Positions 8,921 through 17,858 of a stretch of DNA of 64,000 bases are shown in pieces. The notes under the pieces are model-generated. The model was not told where the DNA came from. It was given only the letters and a program-made list of their open reading frames with translations, and ran no database searches. This DNA comes from Croceicoccus bisphenolivorans. GTDB lineage: Bacteria; Pseudomonadota; Alphaproteobacteria; Sphingomonadales; Sphingomonadaceae. How positions within the stretch are numbered: the stretch's first letter is position 1; each line of letters opens with the position of its first letter. A program made the translations under genes and the position numbers. The DNA lies in the NCBI RefSeq assembly GCF_001634625.1, contig NZ_LRSE01000013.1:1-64000 (forward strand). Reading direction: 5' to 3'.

Positions 8921-9718
8921 ATGACCATCCGAACCATCCTCGTCGACGACGAAAAGCTGGCAGTCCAGGGGCTGCAGCTCCGTCTGGAGCCGTTTTCGGA
9001 CATCGAGATCATCGCCACGTGCGCCAACGGGCGCGAAGCGATCCGCGCGATCAAGACGGAAAAGCCCGACCTCGTCTTCCTCGACATCCAAATGCCCGGT
9101 TTCGACGGGTTTTCCGTGGTGAAAGGCGTTATGGACGTCGATCCGCCACTGTTCATCTTCGTCACTGCCTACTCCGAACATGCGTTGAAAGCGTTCGAGG
9201 CCAATGCCGTCGACTACCTGATGAAGCCGGTGGAGGAAGACCGCCTTGCCGACGCCATCGAACGGGCCCGCACCCGCCTGACGGAGCGCAAGGGGCTGGA
9301 AGAGGTCGAGAAGCTGAAGAACGTGCTGGCCGAAGTCGCGCCCGACGCGATGGACCAGATGCCGGACGAGGAAATGGCCGCAGATTCGCGGTACGAAAAG
9401 ATGCTCAACGTGAAGGACCGCGGCCAGATCTTCCGTGTCGACGTCGACACGATCGAGCATATCGAGGCCGCGGGCGACTATATGGTGATCTCGACCGGAG
9501 AGAACTCGCTCGTCCTGCGCGAGACGATGAAGGATCTCGAACGCCGCCTCGACCCGCGCGCGTTCCAGCGCGTCCACCGCTCCACCATCGTGAACCTCAA
9601 TCAGGTCCGCCAGGTGAAGCCGCACACCAACGGGGAATGCTTCCTCGTGTTGGGTTCGGGCGCCGAGGTGAAGGTCAGCCGCAGCTACCGCGACGTGGTC
9701 GCGCGCTTCGTGCACTGA
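8921..9718 (+). CDS. LytTR family response regulator
   Basis: 265 aa. The receiver domain (1-120) has DDE at 9-11, phospho-acceptor Asp55 in VFLDIQMPG, and the conserved Thr/Lys in VTAYSEHALKAFEANAVDYLMKPV. The C-terminal LytTR DNA-binding domain spans about 155-260 (IEHIEAAGDYMVIST, FQRVHRSTIVNLNQV). It would be phosphorylated by the adjacent LytS-type kinase and bind DNA as a transcription factor; its target genes are unknown but neighbours are envelope proteases. Confidence 0.92.
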   Translation: MTIRTILVDDEKLAVQGLQLRLEPFSDIEIIATCANGREAIRAIKTEKPDLVFLDIQMPGFDGFSVVKGVMDVDPPLFIFVTAYSEHALKAFEANAVDYLMKPVEEDRLADAIERARTRLTERKGLEEVEKLKNVLAEVAPDAMDQMPDEEMAADSRYEKMLNVKDRGQIFRVDVDTIEHIEAAGDYMVISTGENSLVLRETMKDLERRLDPRAFQRVHRSTIVNLNQVRQVKPHTNGECFLVLGSGAEVKVSRSYRDVVARFVH

Positions 9719-9938
9719 TCCGGCGGCTTCGGCAGCGGACATGGGCGAACCGGGGAGCGGCCATCTGCTTCCCGTACCGCTGGCCAAGCTGTGGCATTAT
9801 GGCAACTATCTGACAAAACTGCGAAAGATTTGTAATCTTGCGTTGCTGACGGATTGACCCGTTGACGGCATGACCCCAAATGCCGCGCGCCGGACCTCAA
9901 AGTCACGGCCAAGTAAAATACAATGAGGTAATACCAAA

Positions 9939-10418
9939 ATGATCAAGAATGTTGTTATCGCGGCCGCCATGGCGACTGCGGGCCTTGCCGCGACTCCTGC
10001 TCTTGCGCAGGGCGGCGCTCGCGTCGGCCTCGAACTCGGCGTTGTCGACGATGACTTCCTCGGCACCGAAGACGCGACTTACGGCGTCACTGCCGGTTAC
10101 GATTTCGACCTCGGCAACCTCGTCGCCGGTCCGGTCGCAAGCTACACCGCCACCTTCGAAAACGACGGTGACATCCGTGACGTGACGGTCGGTGGGCGCA
10201 TTGGCGCGAAGGTCGGCGCAGCCTCGCTGTTCTACGGCACGATCGCGTACACCAACCTCGACGCCGACGGCGCCTCCAGCATCGACGGCGTGAAGTACGG
10301 CCTCGGTCTCGAGCATGACTTCGGCGGCTTCTACGGCGCTGTCGAAACCCGCTATGCCGATTACGAACTGGGTGTGGAAACGTACCAGACCGTCATCGCT
10401 GCCGGCGTGAAGTTCTGA
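9939..10418 (+). CDS. Small outer-membrane beta-barrel protein
   Basis: 159 aa with a clean signal peptide (MIKNVVIAAAMATAGLAATPALAQ). The mature chain is an alternating hydrophobic/polar pattern with many Gly, Tyr and Asp, fitting about eight short strands, and ends in Phe (GVKF), the usual last residue of outer-membrane barrels. It looks like an opacity-protein-like or OmpA-N-like 8-strand barrel. The 220-bp upstream region is AT-richer and contains a CGGCAT/ATGCCG stem-loop (9866-9885) that may lie in the leader; the gene is closed by a strong terminator. Confidence 0.75.
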   Translation: MIKNVVIAAAMATAGLAATPALAQGGARVGLELGVVDDDFLGTEDATYGVTAGYDFDLGNLVAGPVASYTATFENDGDIRDVTVGGRIGAKVGAASLFYGTIAYTNLDADGASSIDGVKYGLGLEHDFGGFYGAVETRYADYELGVETYQTVIAAGVKF

Positions 10419-10440
10419 TCGTTCGCATCAGTGCGAAAAA

Positions 10441-10471
10441 AAGGGGCGGTCCGGCAACGGGCCGCCCTTTT
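10441..10471 (+). terminator. Rho-independent terminator after the outer-membrane barrel gene
   Basis: A 10-bp GC stem (GGGCGGTCCG with CGGGCCGCCC, one G-T pair) closes a GCAA loop and is followed by TTTT. Confidence 0.9.
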
Positions 10472-10551
10472 CGTTGCTGCACGGCCCCGATGGAGAGGCA
10501 TGCACCACGCCCCCTCTTGCACAATCGGTCCGAAGCCCGCACTTGGCTGAG

Positions 10552-11409
10552 ATGACCTTCGAACTGACCGGCTTCGACCTTGCCCGCTTTGTCCGCGAAA
10601 CGCTTGCGGAGGATCTTGGCGAAGGGCTGCCCGGCGGCGGCCACGATGTCACCAGCGAAAGCGTCATTCCCGCAGACGCGCGGTTTTCGGGCGTAATGGA
10701 CAGCCGGGACGCCATCACCGTCGCCGGACTGCCGATTGCCGCCGCGTTCTTTCGCACGCTCGATCCCACGTGTTCGATCGAAGTGCTTGTCGCCGATGGC
10801 GAAGCGGTTGCCGCTGGCACCGACCTGATGCGAATCAACGGCAACGCCCGCGCCCTGCTGACGGCGGAACGCAGCGCGCTCAACACCGTGCAACACCTGT
10901 CGGGCATAGCCACGATGACCGCGACCTACGTCGCCGCCATGCACGGGCACGCCACGCTGCTCGACACGCGCAAGACGATTCCGGGGCTGCGCCACCTCGA
11001 AAAATACGCGACCCGCATGGGCGGCGCGCAGAATCACCGCATGGGCCTGTGGGATGCGGCCATGATCAAGGACAACCACGTCGCCGTCGCCGGATCTGTC
11101 GGCGAAGCGGTGGCGCGCGCGGTACGTGCAGGCGTCGCCAATATCATTTGCGAAGTCGACCGCATCGACCAGATCGAACCGGCACTGGAAGCGGGCGCAA
11201 CGCACCTGCTGCTCGACAACATGGGGCCGGAAACGCTGGTGCAGGCCGTGGCACTGGTGGCGGGCCGCGTTCCGTGCGAGGCTTCGGGCGGGGTCAATCT
11301 CGACACGATCGGCGCAATCGCGGCAACGGGGGTCGACTACGTTTCGGTCGGGCGGCTGACGCAAAGCGCGCCTGCCGCCGATATCGGGCTGGATTTCCAG
11401 CCGATCTAG
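10552..11409 (+). CDS. nadC: Nicotinate-nucleotide diphosphorylase (carboxylating)
   Basis: 285 aa, standard NadC length. It converts quinolinate and PRPP to nicotinate mononucleotide, CO2 and PPi in de novo NAD synthesis. Diagnostic segments: ALLTAERSALNTVQHLSGIAT, LLDTRKTIPGLRHLEKYA, GGAQNHRMGL, MIKDNH, EVDRIDQ, LLDNMGPE and EASGGVNLDTI. ATG 10552 is chosen; the longer reading from 10474 would add 26 unconserved residues and begin at the terminator. The convergent tadA-like gene follows. Confidence 0.96.
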   Translation: MTFELTGFDLARFVRETLAEDLGEGLPGGGHDVTSESVIPADARFSGVMDSRDAITVAGLPIAAAFFRTLDPTCSIEVLVADGEAVAAGTDLMRINGNARALLTAERSALNTVQHLSGIATMTATYVAAMHGHATLLDTRKTIPGLRHLEKYATRMGGAQNHRMGLWDAAMIKDNHVAVAGSVGEAVARAVRAGVANIICEVDRIDQIEPALEAGATHLLLDNMGPETLVQAVALVAGRVPCEASGGVNLDTIGAIAATGVDYVSVGRLTQSAPAADIGLDFQPI

Positions 11410-11418
11410 GCGAACGCC

Positions 11419-11886
11419 TCAGCGCCTTTCGGCAAAAAACCCGCGTAGTAGGTCAGCCGCTTCCGATTCGCCGATGCCGGAATAGATCTCCGGCCGGTGC
11501 AGGCAGGTCGGCTGCTCGAACGTGCGGCAACCATGTTCCACCGCCCCGCCCTTGGGATCGCTTGCCCCGTAATAGACGCGCGCGATGCGGGCGTGGGCAA
11601 TGGCGCCGGCACACATCGGGCACGGTTCCAGCGTCACGTAAAGGTCGCAGCCGGTCAGCCGTTCGTCGCCCAGTACTTCCGCTGCGCGGCGAATCGCCAG
11701 CATTTCGGCGTGGGCGGTCGGATCTTTCAACGCGCGCGGCGCATTGTGCGCGCGGGCCACGATCTGCCCGTCCTTCACCACAACGGCACCCACCGGCACC
11801 TCGCCCGCATCGGCGGCGGCGCGTGCCTCGTCCAGCGCGGCCTGCATCGGGGCGGGCAGGGGCCATCGTTTGGCGGAAATGCTCAT
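11419..11886 (-). CDS. tadA: Nucleoside/tRNA adenosine deaminase
   Basis: 155 aa, the size of TadA. Zinc-site motifs are HAEM (His and catalytic Glu, near residue 57) and PCPMCAGAI, in the order expected for cytidine/deoxycytidylate-type deaminases. TadA converts A34 to inosine in tRNA-Arg(ACG). Start at the ATG ending at 11886 (MSISAKRWPLP); upstream in-frame sequence is poorly conserved-looking and overlaps the rpmB promoter region. Annotation as TadA rather than guanine deaminase is by overall resemblance. Confidence 0.87.
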   Translation of the reverse strand: MSISAKRWPLPAPMQAALDEARAAADAGEVPVGAVVVKDGQIVARAHNAPRALKDPTAHAEMLAIRRAAEVLGDERLTGCDLYVTLEPCPMCAGAIAHARIARVYYGASDPKGGAVEHGCRTFEQPTCLHRPEIYSGIGESEAADLLRGFFAERR

Positions 11887-11974
11887 GACCGGCCCCGCTT
11901 GCCCGAATCGGGAGAATGCGGCAATGGGGCCGCGCACCGGAAACGGCCTATCGGCTCGGTTCATCGCCCGTTTG

Positions 11975-12003
11975 CTTGACGGGGGGGCCACTCGCCGCTA
12001 TGC
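11975..12003 (+). promoter_or_regulatory. Promoter for rpmB
   Basis: CTTGAC (11975-11980) and CTATGC (11998-12003) are separated by 17 bp, close to the alphaproteobacterial housekeeping consensus CTTGAC-N17-CTATAT. The -35 lies in TTTGCTTGAC, the same 9-10 bases as before rplM. Confidence 0.6.
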
Positions 12004-12054
12004 GCGCCGCTTTCCGACACTCGGATTCACTGTTTTACAAGCGAGTTTAAAGCC

Positions 12055-12342
12055 ATGTCGCGCATCTGCGAACTGACCGGCAAGGGTCGTCAGATCGGCC
12101 ACAACGTGAGCCACGCCAACAACAAGACCAAGCGTGTCTTCCTGCCGAACCTGCAGAACGTCACGCTGCTCAGCGAAAAGCTGGAGCGTAGCTACAAGTT
12201 CCGCGTTTCGACGCAGGGCCTGCGTTCGGTCGAACATAACGGCGGTCTCGACAACTGGCTGCTGAAGACCAGCGACACCAAGCTCTCTCCCCGCGCTCTC
12301 AAGGTGAAGCGCGAGCTGAAGAAGGCTGCTGCCGCCGCCTGA
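12055..12342 (+). CDS. rpmB: 50S ribosomal protein L28
   Basis: 95 aa, matching alphaproteobacterial L28. Diagnostic segments are [28 protein letters not shown] and [20 protein letters not shown], ending in a Lys/Ala tail. It is a component of the large ribosomal subunit. Monocistronic, with its own promoter and a terminator stem beyond the stop. Confidence 0.98.
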   Translation: MSRICELTGKGRQIGHNVSHANNKTKRVFLPNLQNVTLLSEKLERSYKFRVSTQGLRSVEHNGGLDNWLLKTSDTKLSPRALKVKRELKKAAAAA

Positions 12343-12370
12343 ACGGTTTCCCGCAAGGGTAAGGTGAAGA

Positions 12371-12401
12371 AGCGCCCGCGAGCTATCGCAGGGCGCTTTT
12401 T
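12371..12401. terminator. Bidirectional terminator between rpmB and the esterase gene
   Basis: AGCGCCC (12371-12377) pairs with GGGCGCT (12391-12397) and is followed by TTTT. The stem overlaps the last codons of the convergent minus-strand gene, so it could serve both directions. Confidence 0.7.
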
Positions 12402-13387
12402 CGCGTCTCCAGCTTCAACAGGATCGTGCGCTGGATAACCTGCGCGTCGTTGTTGTCCGACACCAGCCAGATGGTGACCCGCCCGTCCGGCGCTTCTTCC
12501 ACGGCCATCCCTTCAAAATTGTCGGAAATGTCCGGCCCGCCGATTCTGCCCAAGAGCTTTGCCACTACCTTCGTGGCTGGTCCGGCGCGGTCCATATCCA
12601 CGACATAGATCGCGCTGCCGAACTGGAAGAGCGGACCGAACGAGCGGCCAAGGACCAGCATGCGTCCGTCGGACAAGCCAACCGCGTCGACAGGGCGCAT
12701 TCCGCCGGGCAGTGCCAGATGGAACAGCCAAGGCTCCGTGCCCGCAGCAGGATCGCCTTCGAACACCAGCGCAGGAAACGTTCCGTCGCGTCCCTTTTCC
12801 CGCCCCTCACCCAAAACGATGAAGGTTCCATCGGCAAGCCTGGCAAGCGATTCGGGGCCGCGTGTAGCCGTCCATCCCGCCATCGCTTCCGGCCTTGAGC
12901 GCGCCTCTTGGCGCGCGGCATTGGCCAGTCTCCGGATCTCGTTCCTGTTTTCGATCACGATGCGCACCGTGCCATTGTGGTCAAGGACCACCGCTTCGGC
13001 ATCGAGCAGGACGAAACCGCCTCTGCCATCGGGCTGCAGTGCGTTGATCTCACCTCGGCCTTCCATGCCGACGCCTTTGCCGACATCGGGTCGAGGCATT
13101 GCCACCATTACGCCCCTGTCGCTCACGGCCAGGAAGCTGCCAGAAGGCGCGATGGCCAGTCCCGACAGCGAATGGAATTCCGGAGCATCGCCCGTCAGGT
13201 CCCAGGCACCCGCCAGCCGGAACGGACCATCTTCCGAAAGTTCGGCACCGTCGATCGGCGCAAAGGTAATCCTGACGGGAAAATCCGTGCGGCTGCCGAT
13301 GGGCTGCGTCCGCGGGGGCAGATAGAGAATCGCGCCTGTCAGCAGAAGCAGGACCAGCAGCCCCCCGGCCCGCCAAAGCCGGTTCAT
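12383..13387 (-). CDS. Esterase-like activity of phytase family protein
   Basis: 334 aa. An uncleaved or cleaved N-terminal hydrophobic segment (residues 8-24) puts the rest in the periplasm. The body matches the phytase-like esterase family (PF13449): LSGLAIAPSGSFLAVSDRG, GRGEINALQPDG, PESLARLADGTFIVLGEG and the closing DNFEGMAVEEAPDG...VSDNN, a beta-propeller. Substrate unknown; likely a phosphoester or lactone. Its ATG overlaps the stop of the M23 gene by one base, so it is the last gene of the xseA operon. Confidence 0.85.
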   Translation of the reverse strand: MNRLWRAGGLLVLLLLTGAILYLPPRTQPIGSRTDFPVRITFAPIDGAELSEDGPFRLAGAWDLTGDAPEFHSLSGLAIAPSGSFLAVSDRGVMVAMPRPDVGKGVGMEGRGEINALQPDGRGGFVLLDAEAVVLDHNGTVRIVIENRNEIRRLANAARQEARSRPEAMAGWTATRGPESLARLADGTFIVLGEGREKGRDGTFPALVFEGDPAAGTEPWLFHLALPGGMRPVDAVGLSDGRMLVLGRSFGPLFQFGSAIYVVDMDRAGPATKVVAKLLGRIGGPDISDNFEGMAVEEAPDGRVTIWLVSDNNDAQVIQRTILLKLETRKSALR

Positions 13388-14322
13388 CAGTCCGCCATCG
13401 GCCCCGTGAACAGCAGCGGATCGAGCCGCGCCTCATGCCACTTCAGGCTCCAGTGCAAATGCGGACCGGTAGCCCGCCCGCTCGAGCCGACAAGGCCGAT
13501 GCGCTGCCCCTGCTTCACATGATCGCCTTCCTTCACGAAAAGCTGCTGCGAATGGAGGAACGCGCTGTTTAGGCCCATGCCGTGATCGATGATCAGCAGC
13601 TTGCCCTCCAACGAGAAGTCGTCGACCGCCAGCACCACGACACCATCGGCAGGGGCGACGTAGGCCGCGCCCGCACCCGGCGCGATGTCGATGCCGGAAT
13701 GGTAGCTGCCCGGCTCTCCGCGATAGATTCGTTGTGAACCGAACAGGCCGGAAATGCGCGCCTTCACCGGCCAGATGAAATCCTGCCGCCAGCCTTGCGC
13801 ATCGGTCACCTTCGCGCGGGAGGCATTGATCGCCTCAAGCTCCGGCATGCGGCGTTTCATGAAGGTCTCGCTCGGCCCGCCGCTGCGGCGCGCGGCATTG
13901 ATCCGTTCGATCCGCCAGTCGCGCGGGCTAATCGCCAGCGGCTTGGTAATGCGCGATCCGTCGCTACGCTCGGCCATAAGAGTCGCCACAGGGCCGGAAT
14001 CGCGATCGAATGCCGCGAGGAACTGGCCGTCCGGGGCCAGCGGAACCGGTTCGCCATTCAGCGTCAGCGCCGTCGTTCCAACCGGCGCGGTGCCGCGCAG
14101 CCAGCCGCCCTGTGTCATTTCGCCCGACAGGGTGAACGCACCCTGCGGGAATGCCGCTGGTGCCGGCTCTGACGTGGAAACCGTCGCTGCGGCCGCGCTG
14201 GCGGGCGCAGGTGCCGGTGTACGTGCCGAAGCATCCGGCGCGGGCGGCACGACGGTACACGCCGCGATGCCCATAACCGCACACGACACGATGGCGACCA
14301 GCGTCGCTTGCCTCACCCTCAT
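13387..14322 (-). CDS. M23 family metallopeptidase, predicted lipoprotein
   Basis: 311 aa. A signal with lipobox IAAC (Cys about residue 22) is followed by a Pro/Ala-rich linker (25-60). The C-terminal LytM domain carries HSGID (zinc His and Asp) and HLHWSLKW (the HxH pair), the complete set of an active peptidoglycan endopeptidase. The middle region resembles the M23 N-terminal beta-sandwich. It likely cuts peptidoglycan cross-links in the periplasm. It overlaps the DUF2093 stop (ATGA). Confidence 0.9.
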   Translation of the reverse strand: MRVRQATLVAIVSCAVMGIAACTVVPPAPDASARTPAPAPASAAAATVSTSEPAPAAFPQGAFTLSGEMTQGGWLRGTAPVGTTALTLNGEPVPLAPDGQFLAAFDRDSGPVATLMAERSDGSRITKPLAISPRDWRIERINAARRSGGPSETFMKRRMPELEAINASRAKVTDAQGWRQDFIWPVKARISGLFGSQRIYRGEPGSYHSGIDIAPGAGAAYVAPADGVVVLAVDDFSLEGKLLIIDHGMGLNSAFLHSQQLFVKEGDHVKQGQRIGLVGSSGRATGPHLHWSLKWHEARLDPLLFTGPMAD

Positions 14323-14519
14323 TCCGAAGGGGATAGGCGTTCGGTTGCAATCTCGCAGGTGGCGTAGGGTTCCTGCCGCTCGACACTCCAGTAACGGAGC
14401 ATATCAAGCTCGATCCGCACGCCGGATACGGCGCACAGGACATGGTCGCCAGCGCTCAACTGGCGGAAACCGTTAGGGCCGTAGATCAGCCGTGCGGGGC
14501 CTTTTGAACTCATCAACAT
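14319..14519 (-). CDS. DUF2093 domain protein
   Basis: 66 aa. The signature GDHVLCAVSGVRIELDMLRYWSVERQEPYA defines DUF2093, a small conserved alphaproteobacterial protein of unknown function, regularly found after xseA. The start is taken at the first ATG (ends 14519); a TTG at 14549 overlapping the xseA stop and an ATG at 14513 are alternatives. Confidence 0.85.
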   Translation of the reverse strand: MLMSSKGPARLIYGPNGFRQLSAGDHVLCAVSGVRIELDMLRYWSVERQEPYATCEIATERLSPSE

Positions 14520-14545
14520 GTTTTCAAGATAGTCCGAACAACCTG

Positions 14546-16006
14546 TCAAAACAATGACTGCTGACCGGACTCCCCGCCCTTTGGCGACGACTTGCGCGCG
14601 GGGCGCGGCGGGGCACCGGTTGCAACATCCAGCGAACCGTCGGCAAATTTCAGGGTCAGCGCGGGCTGCGCGGCAGCGGCGGCGCGCGTGGTGACGGCAT
14701 GGCCCTGCGCATCGGTGACGATGGCATAGCCGCGCGAAAGCGGCGCTTCGGGATTGAGCTGCGGCAGGACACGCGACAGCGCGCCCAGTGCCTGCGCCGC
14801 ATCGCGGTGGCGCTGGCGCATCAGGTTGCGCATGTCCGGCACGCGCGAAAGATCGCGGCGGTGGCTTTCGACATTGCGCAGCAGCAGCGCCGGGCGCAGG
14901 CCCCCGCCGCTCTGCGCCAGTTGCGCCCGCGCCCGTTCGGCCCTGCCCGCAAGGCCGCGGCGCAACCTGTCCGTCAGGTCATCCAGCCGCTGGCCCTGCG
15001 CCTCCACCAGCGCGGCAGGATCGGGCAGGCGCTCGCTCCAGCCCGTCAGCCGTTCGCGGGCCAGCATCACGGGGCGAATCACCCCGCGCCGCTGCCGCGC
15101 GGCATATTCGTCCAGCATCGCGCGCAGTTCCTGCCGCACCGGCACGGCGAGTTCGGCAGCCGCAGTCGGGGTCGGCGCGCGAAGATCGGCGGCAAAATCT
15201 GCCAGCGTCGTATCGGTTTCGTGCCCGACGGCGGAAATGACCGGAATGCTGCAATTGGCGATCGCGCGAACGACGATCTCCTCGTTGAAGGACCACAGGT
15301 CCTCTATCGAACCGCCTCCGCGTGCCACGATCACCAGGTCGGGGCGCGGCACCGGCCCGTCTGGAGCGAGGCCGGAGAACCCGTCCACCGCCCGCGCGAC
15401 CTGTTCCGCGCTGCCCTGCCCCTGCACCATCACCGGCCAGACGACGACATGGCTGGGGAATCGGTCGTTCAACCGGTGCAGGATGTCGCGGATGACCGCA
15501 CCGGTCGGGCTGGTGACGACGCCGATCGTGCGCGGCAGGAACGGCAGGCGGCGTTTGCGTTCGGGGGCGAACAGCCCTTCCCCCTCCAGTTTCGCCTTCA
15601 GCTTCGCGAGCAGGGCCAGCAAGGCGCCTTCGCCTGCGATCTCCATCGAATCGATGACGATCTGGTATTTCGAACGCCCCGGATATGTCGTCAGCTTGCC
15701 GGTGGCGATAACCTCCACGCCATCTTCGGGCCGGAACGCCAGCCGACCGGCATTGCCACGCCACATCACGCCGTCGATCACGGCATTTTCGTCCTTCAGC
15801 GCGCAATAGAGGTGGCCAGATGCCGCGCGCTTCACGCCCGAAAGCTCGCCGCGCAGGCGCACGTGGCCGAAGCGATCTTCCACCGTGCGCTTCAACAATT
15901 GCGAGATTTCCGACACCGAGAGGGGAGCGGCGTTGTCCCCCTGCCTCTCAGGCGCTAGGAGCCGCGCATTCTCTTCACCTTCGAATCCTGTGGGGCTGTT
16001 GGCCAA
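14546..16006 (-). CDS. xseA: Exodeoxyribonuclease VII large subunit
   Basis: 486 aa. XseA with XseB degrades single-stranded DNA. The OB-fold N-terminus ([29 protein letters not shown]), the catalytic block ([58 protein letters not shown]) and the C-terminal [13 protein letters not shown] are all present. I choose the TTG at 16006 because AAGGA sits 6 bp upstream; an ATG at 16054 would overlap purD by 49 bp. The TTG and the purD ATG share base 16006, so each promoter must lie inside the other gene. Confidence 0.92.
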   Translation of the reverse strand: MANSPTGFEGEENARLLAPERQGDNAAPLSVSEISQLLKRTVEDRFGHVRLRGELSGVKRAASGHLYCALKDENAVIDGVMWRGNAGRLAFRPEDGVEVIATGKLTTYPGRSKYQIVIDSMEIAGEGALLALLAKLKAKLEGEGLFAPERKRRLPFLPRTIGVVTSPTGAVIRDILHRLNDRFPSHVVVWPVMVQGQGSAEQVARAVDGFSGLAPDGPVPRPDLVIVARGGGSIEDLWSFNEEIVVRAIANCSIPVISAVGHETDTTLADFAADLRAPTPTAAAELAVPVRQELRAMLDEYAARQRRGVIRPVMLARERLTGWSERLPDPAALVEAQGQRLDDLTDRLRRGLAGRAERARAQLAQSGGGLRPALLLRNVESHRRDLSRVPDMRNLMRQRHRDAAQALGALSRVLPQLNPEAPLSRGYAIVTDAQGHAVTTRAAAAAQPALTLKFADGSLDVATGAPPRPARKSSPKGGESGQQSLF

Positions 16007-17307
16007 TGAATTTCCTTTTGATCGGCTCGGGCGGACGCGAACATGCTCTGGCATGGAAGCTGGCGCAATCCCGCCTGCTCCATCCGGAGGGTCGCGAGGC
16101 TGGAAAACTCTATGCCGCACCCGGCAATCCCGGCATTGCCGAACTGGCCGAATGCGTCAAACTGGACGTGACGGACCATGACGCGGTGATCGCGTTCTGC
16201 AACGATCATAACATCGGCCTCGTCGTCGTCGGACCCGAAGCGCCGCTGGTCGACGGACTGGCCGATTCGCTGCGCGGGGCGGGAATTGCCGTGTTCGGGC
16301 CGAGCAAGGAAGCTGCGCAGCTCGAAGGTTCAAAGGGTTTCACCAAGGACATGTGCACCCGCGCGGGCATCCCCACCGCGGCCTATGCCCGGTGCGATGA
16401 CGAGGCATCGGCAATGGCGGCGCTGGCTGATTTCCCGATCCCCGTCGTGGTGAAGGCCGATGGTCTTGCCGCGGGCAAGGGCGTGATCATCGCCGAAACG
16501 CTGGAACAGGCGCAGGAGGCGATCCGCGACATATTCGGCGGCATGTTCGGCGCGGCTGGCGCCAGCGTTGTGATCGAGGAATTCATGACGGGCGAGGAAG
16601 CCAGCTACTTCGCCATCACCGACGGGGCGACGATCATGCCCTTCGGATCGGCTCAGGATCACAAGCGCGTGGGAGAGGGCGATACCGGCCCCAACACCGG
16701 CGGCATGGGCGCATACAGCCCCGCACCGGTGCTGACCCCGATGCTGCGCGGACAGGTTCTGGAACGCATCATCGCGCCGACCGTGCGCCAGATGGCCGAA
16801 GACGGCATGCCCTATCGCGGCGTGCTCTATGCCGGCCTGATGCTGACGGACGAAGGCCCGAAGCTCATCGAATACAACTGCCGCTTCGGTGATCCGGAAT
16901 GCCAGGTGCTGATGATGCGGCTGGAGGATGACCTTGGCGAGATCCTCTATGCCTGCGCAACCAATTCGCTGGCCAAGCTGCGCGCCGCGCGTTTCGCGGA
17001 CCAGACCGCCCTTACCGTGGTGATGGCGGCCAACGGCTATCCGGGCACGCCGGAAAAGGGCGGTGCGATCAACGCACTGGACGCTGCCGAGGCTGAAGGC
17101 GGGAAAGTCTTCCACGCCGGCACCGCGATGAACGATGGCCAGCTTGTCGCCAACGGGGGGCGTGTGCTGAACGTGACGGCCACGGGCGAAAGCGTGAGCG
17201 AGGCGCAGGCCGCGGCATATGCGATGGTCGATGCCATCGATTTCCCGACCGGATTCTGCCGCCGCGACATCGGCTGGCGCGAAGTGGAACGCGAAAAAAC
17301 GAATTGA
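16006..17307 (+). CDS. purD: Phosphoribosylamine-glycine ligase
   Basis: 433 aa. PurD makes GAR from phosphoribosylamine, glycine and ATP in purine synthesis. [19 protein letters not shown] opens the protein; the ATP-grasp domain shows [53 protein letters not shown] and [13 protein letters not shown]. Divergent from xseA with no intergenic space. A CGGTCCG/CGGACCG stem-loop follows the stop. Confidence 0.96.
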   Translation: MNFLLIGSGGREHALAWKLAQSRLLHPEGREAGKLYAAPGNPGIAELAECVKLDVTDHDAVIAFCNDHNIGLVVVGPEAPLVDGLADSLRGAGIAVFGPSKEAAQLEGSKGFTKDMCTRAGIPTAAYARCDDEASAMAALADFPIPVVVKADGLAAGKGVIIAETLEQAQEAIRDIFGGMFGAAGASVVIEEFMTGEEASYFAITDGATIMPFGSAQDHKRVGEGDTGPNTGGMGAYSPAPVLTPMLRGQVLERIIAPTVRQMAEDGMPYRGVLYAGLMLTDEGPKLIEYNCRFGDPECQVLMMRLEDDLGEILYACATNSLAKLRAARFADQTALTVVMAANGYPGTPEKGGAINALDAAEAEGGKVFHAGTAMNDGQLVANGGRVLNVTATGESVSEAQAAAYAMVDAIDFPTGFCRRDIGWREVEREKTN

Positions 17308-17308
17308 C

Positions 17309-17330
17309 CGGTCCGACTCTCGCCGGACCG
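17309..17330 (+). terminator. Stem-loop after purD
   Basis: CGGTCCG (17309-17315) pairs exactly with CGGACCG (17324-17330) over an 8-base loop. No T-run follows, so it may stabilise the 3' end or act as a weak terminator. Confidence 0.4.
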
Positions 17331-17340
17331 ATCGCATCAG

Positions 17341-17490
17341 TTACCCCAGAGAGCGACACTCAGCGCAAAGCGGCTTCCCACCCGTTCCGCTGCGAATATT
17401 TTCACGCTCAATGTTGTTGCCGGTATTACAATTGGTGTCATTGTGATGGACATTCGACTTGATTGAATGCCACGCCGCACGTTTGGCCAT
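17341..17490 (-). CDS. Small His/Cys-rich conserved-looking protein
   Basis: 49 aa. The core VHHNDTNCNTGNNIE followed by a Gly-rich turn and LCAEC resembles short bacterial proteins of the NCxxGNNIE...LCxxC type that I have seen as uncharacterised conserved proteins; one Cys plus a CxxC and two His could bind a metal. The start at 17490 has AAGGA about 10 bp upstream. A longer reading to 17544 adds 18 residues. Function unknown; it is isolated in a gene-poor stretch. Confidence 0.5.
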   Translation of the reverse strand: MAKRAAWHSIKSNVHHNDTNCNTGNNIERENIRSGTGGKPLCAECRSLG

Positions 17491-17544
17491 GGATTGGCTT
17501 CCTTCTAACGAAGAGGCCTTGACCGCATGCTTGCAAGGACACAT

Positions 17545-17637
17545 GGTGTCTTTGCTCTTGGAGGAGCATCGTGCCGGACGGCCTCACGGTCCCGGCAAAC
17601 GATTGGGTCGGTTCCCTAGGGAATCGGCCCTTTCGTT
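17545..17637 (+). ncRNA. Candidate small RNA ending in an intrinsic terminator
   Basis: Three consecutive hairpins occur with no credible protein: TGCTC-TTGGAG-GAGCA; GCCGGAC with GTCCCGGC (one bulged C); and an 11-bp stem GGGTCGGTTCC/GGAATCGGCCC (17605-17630) with a CTAG loop followed by TTTCGTT. The last looks like a terminator. On the opposite strand the first hairpin exposes CTCCAA beside CTCCT, an anti-Shine-Dalgarno-like loop, so orientation is not certain. Confidence 0.35.
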
Positions 17638-17858
17638 ATCCACCCTCAGATTAGTCCGGTCGTCTACCCGCGCAACCCACAGAGGGGTGTTAACTGGGCA
17701 AACGCGCAAGTTGCATTTTGCAGGATTAGTTGTTGATCAGAGCGACTCGCCGGATTCGCTGATCTTTATTCAGATTCAACCTACAGCAACTTTCTGGGGA
17801 AAGATGCCGGTTGTCCACATCCTGCCCGTCGAAATAGCGCCAAAGTTCCGCGAATCGT
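17638..17858. other. Gene-poor stretch between candidate ncRNA and adenosine kinase gene
   Basis: This AT-richer stretch has no open frame with convincing composition or ribosome site. It lies 3' of the minus-strand adenosine kinase gene. I see no strong stem-loop or repeat in it. Confidence 0.5.
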
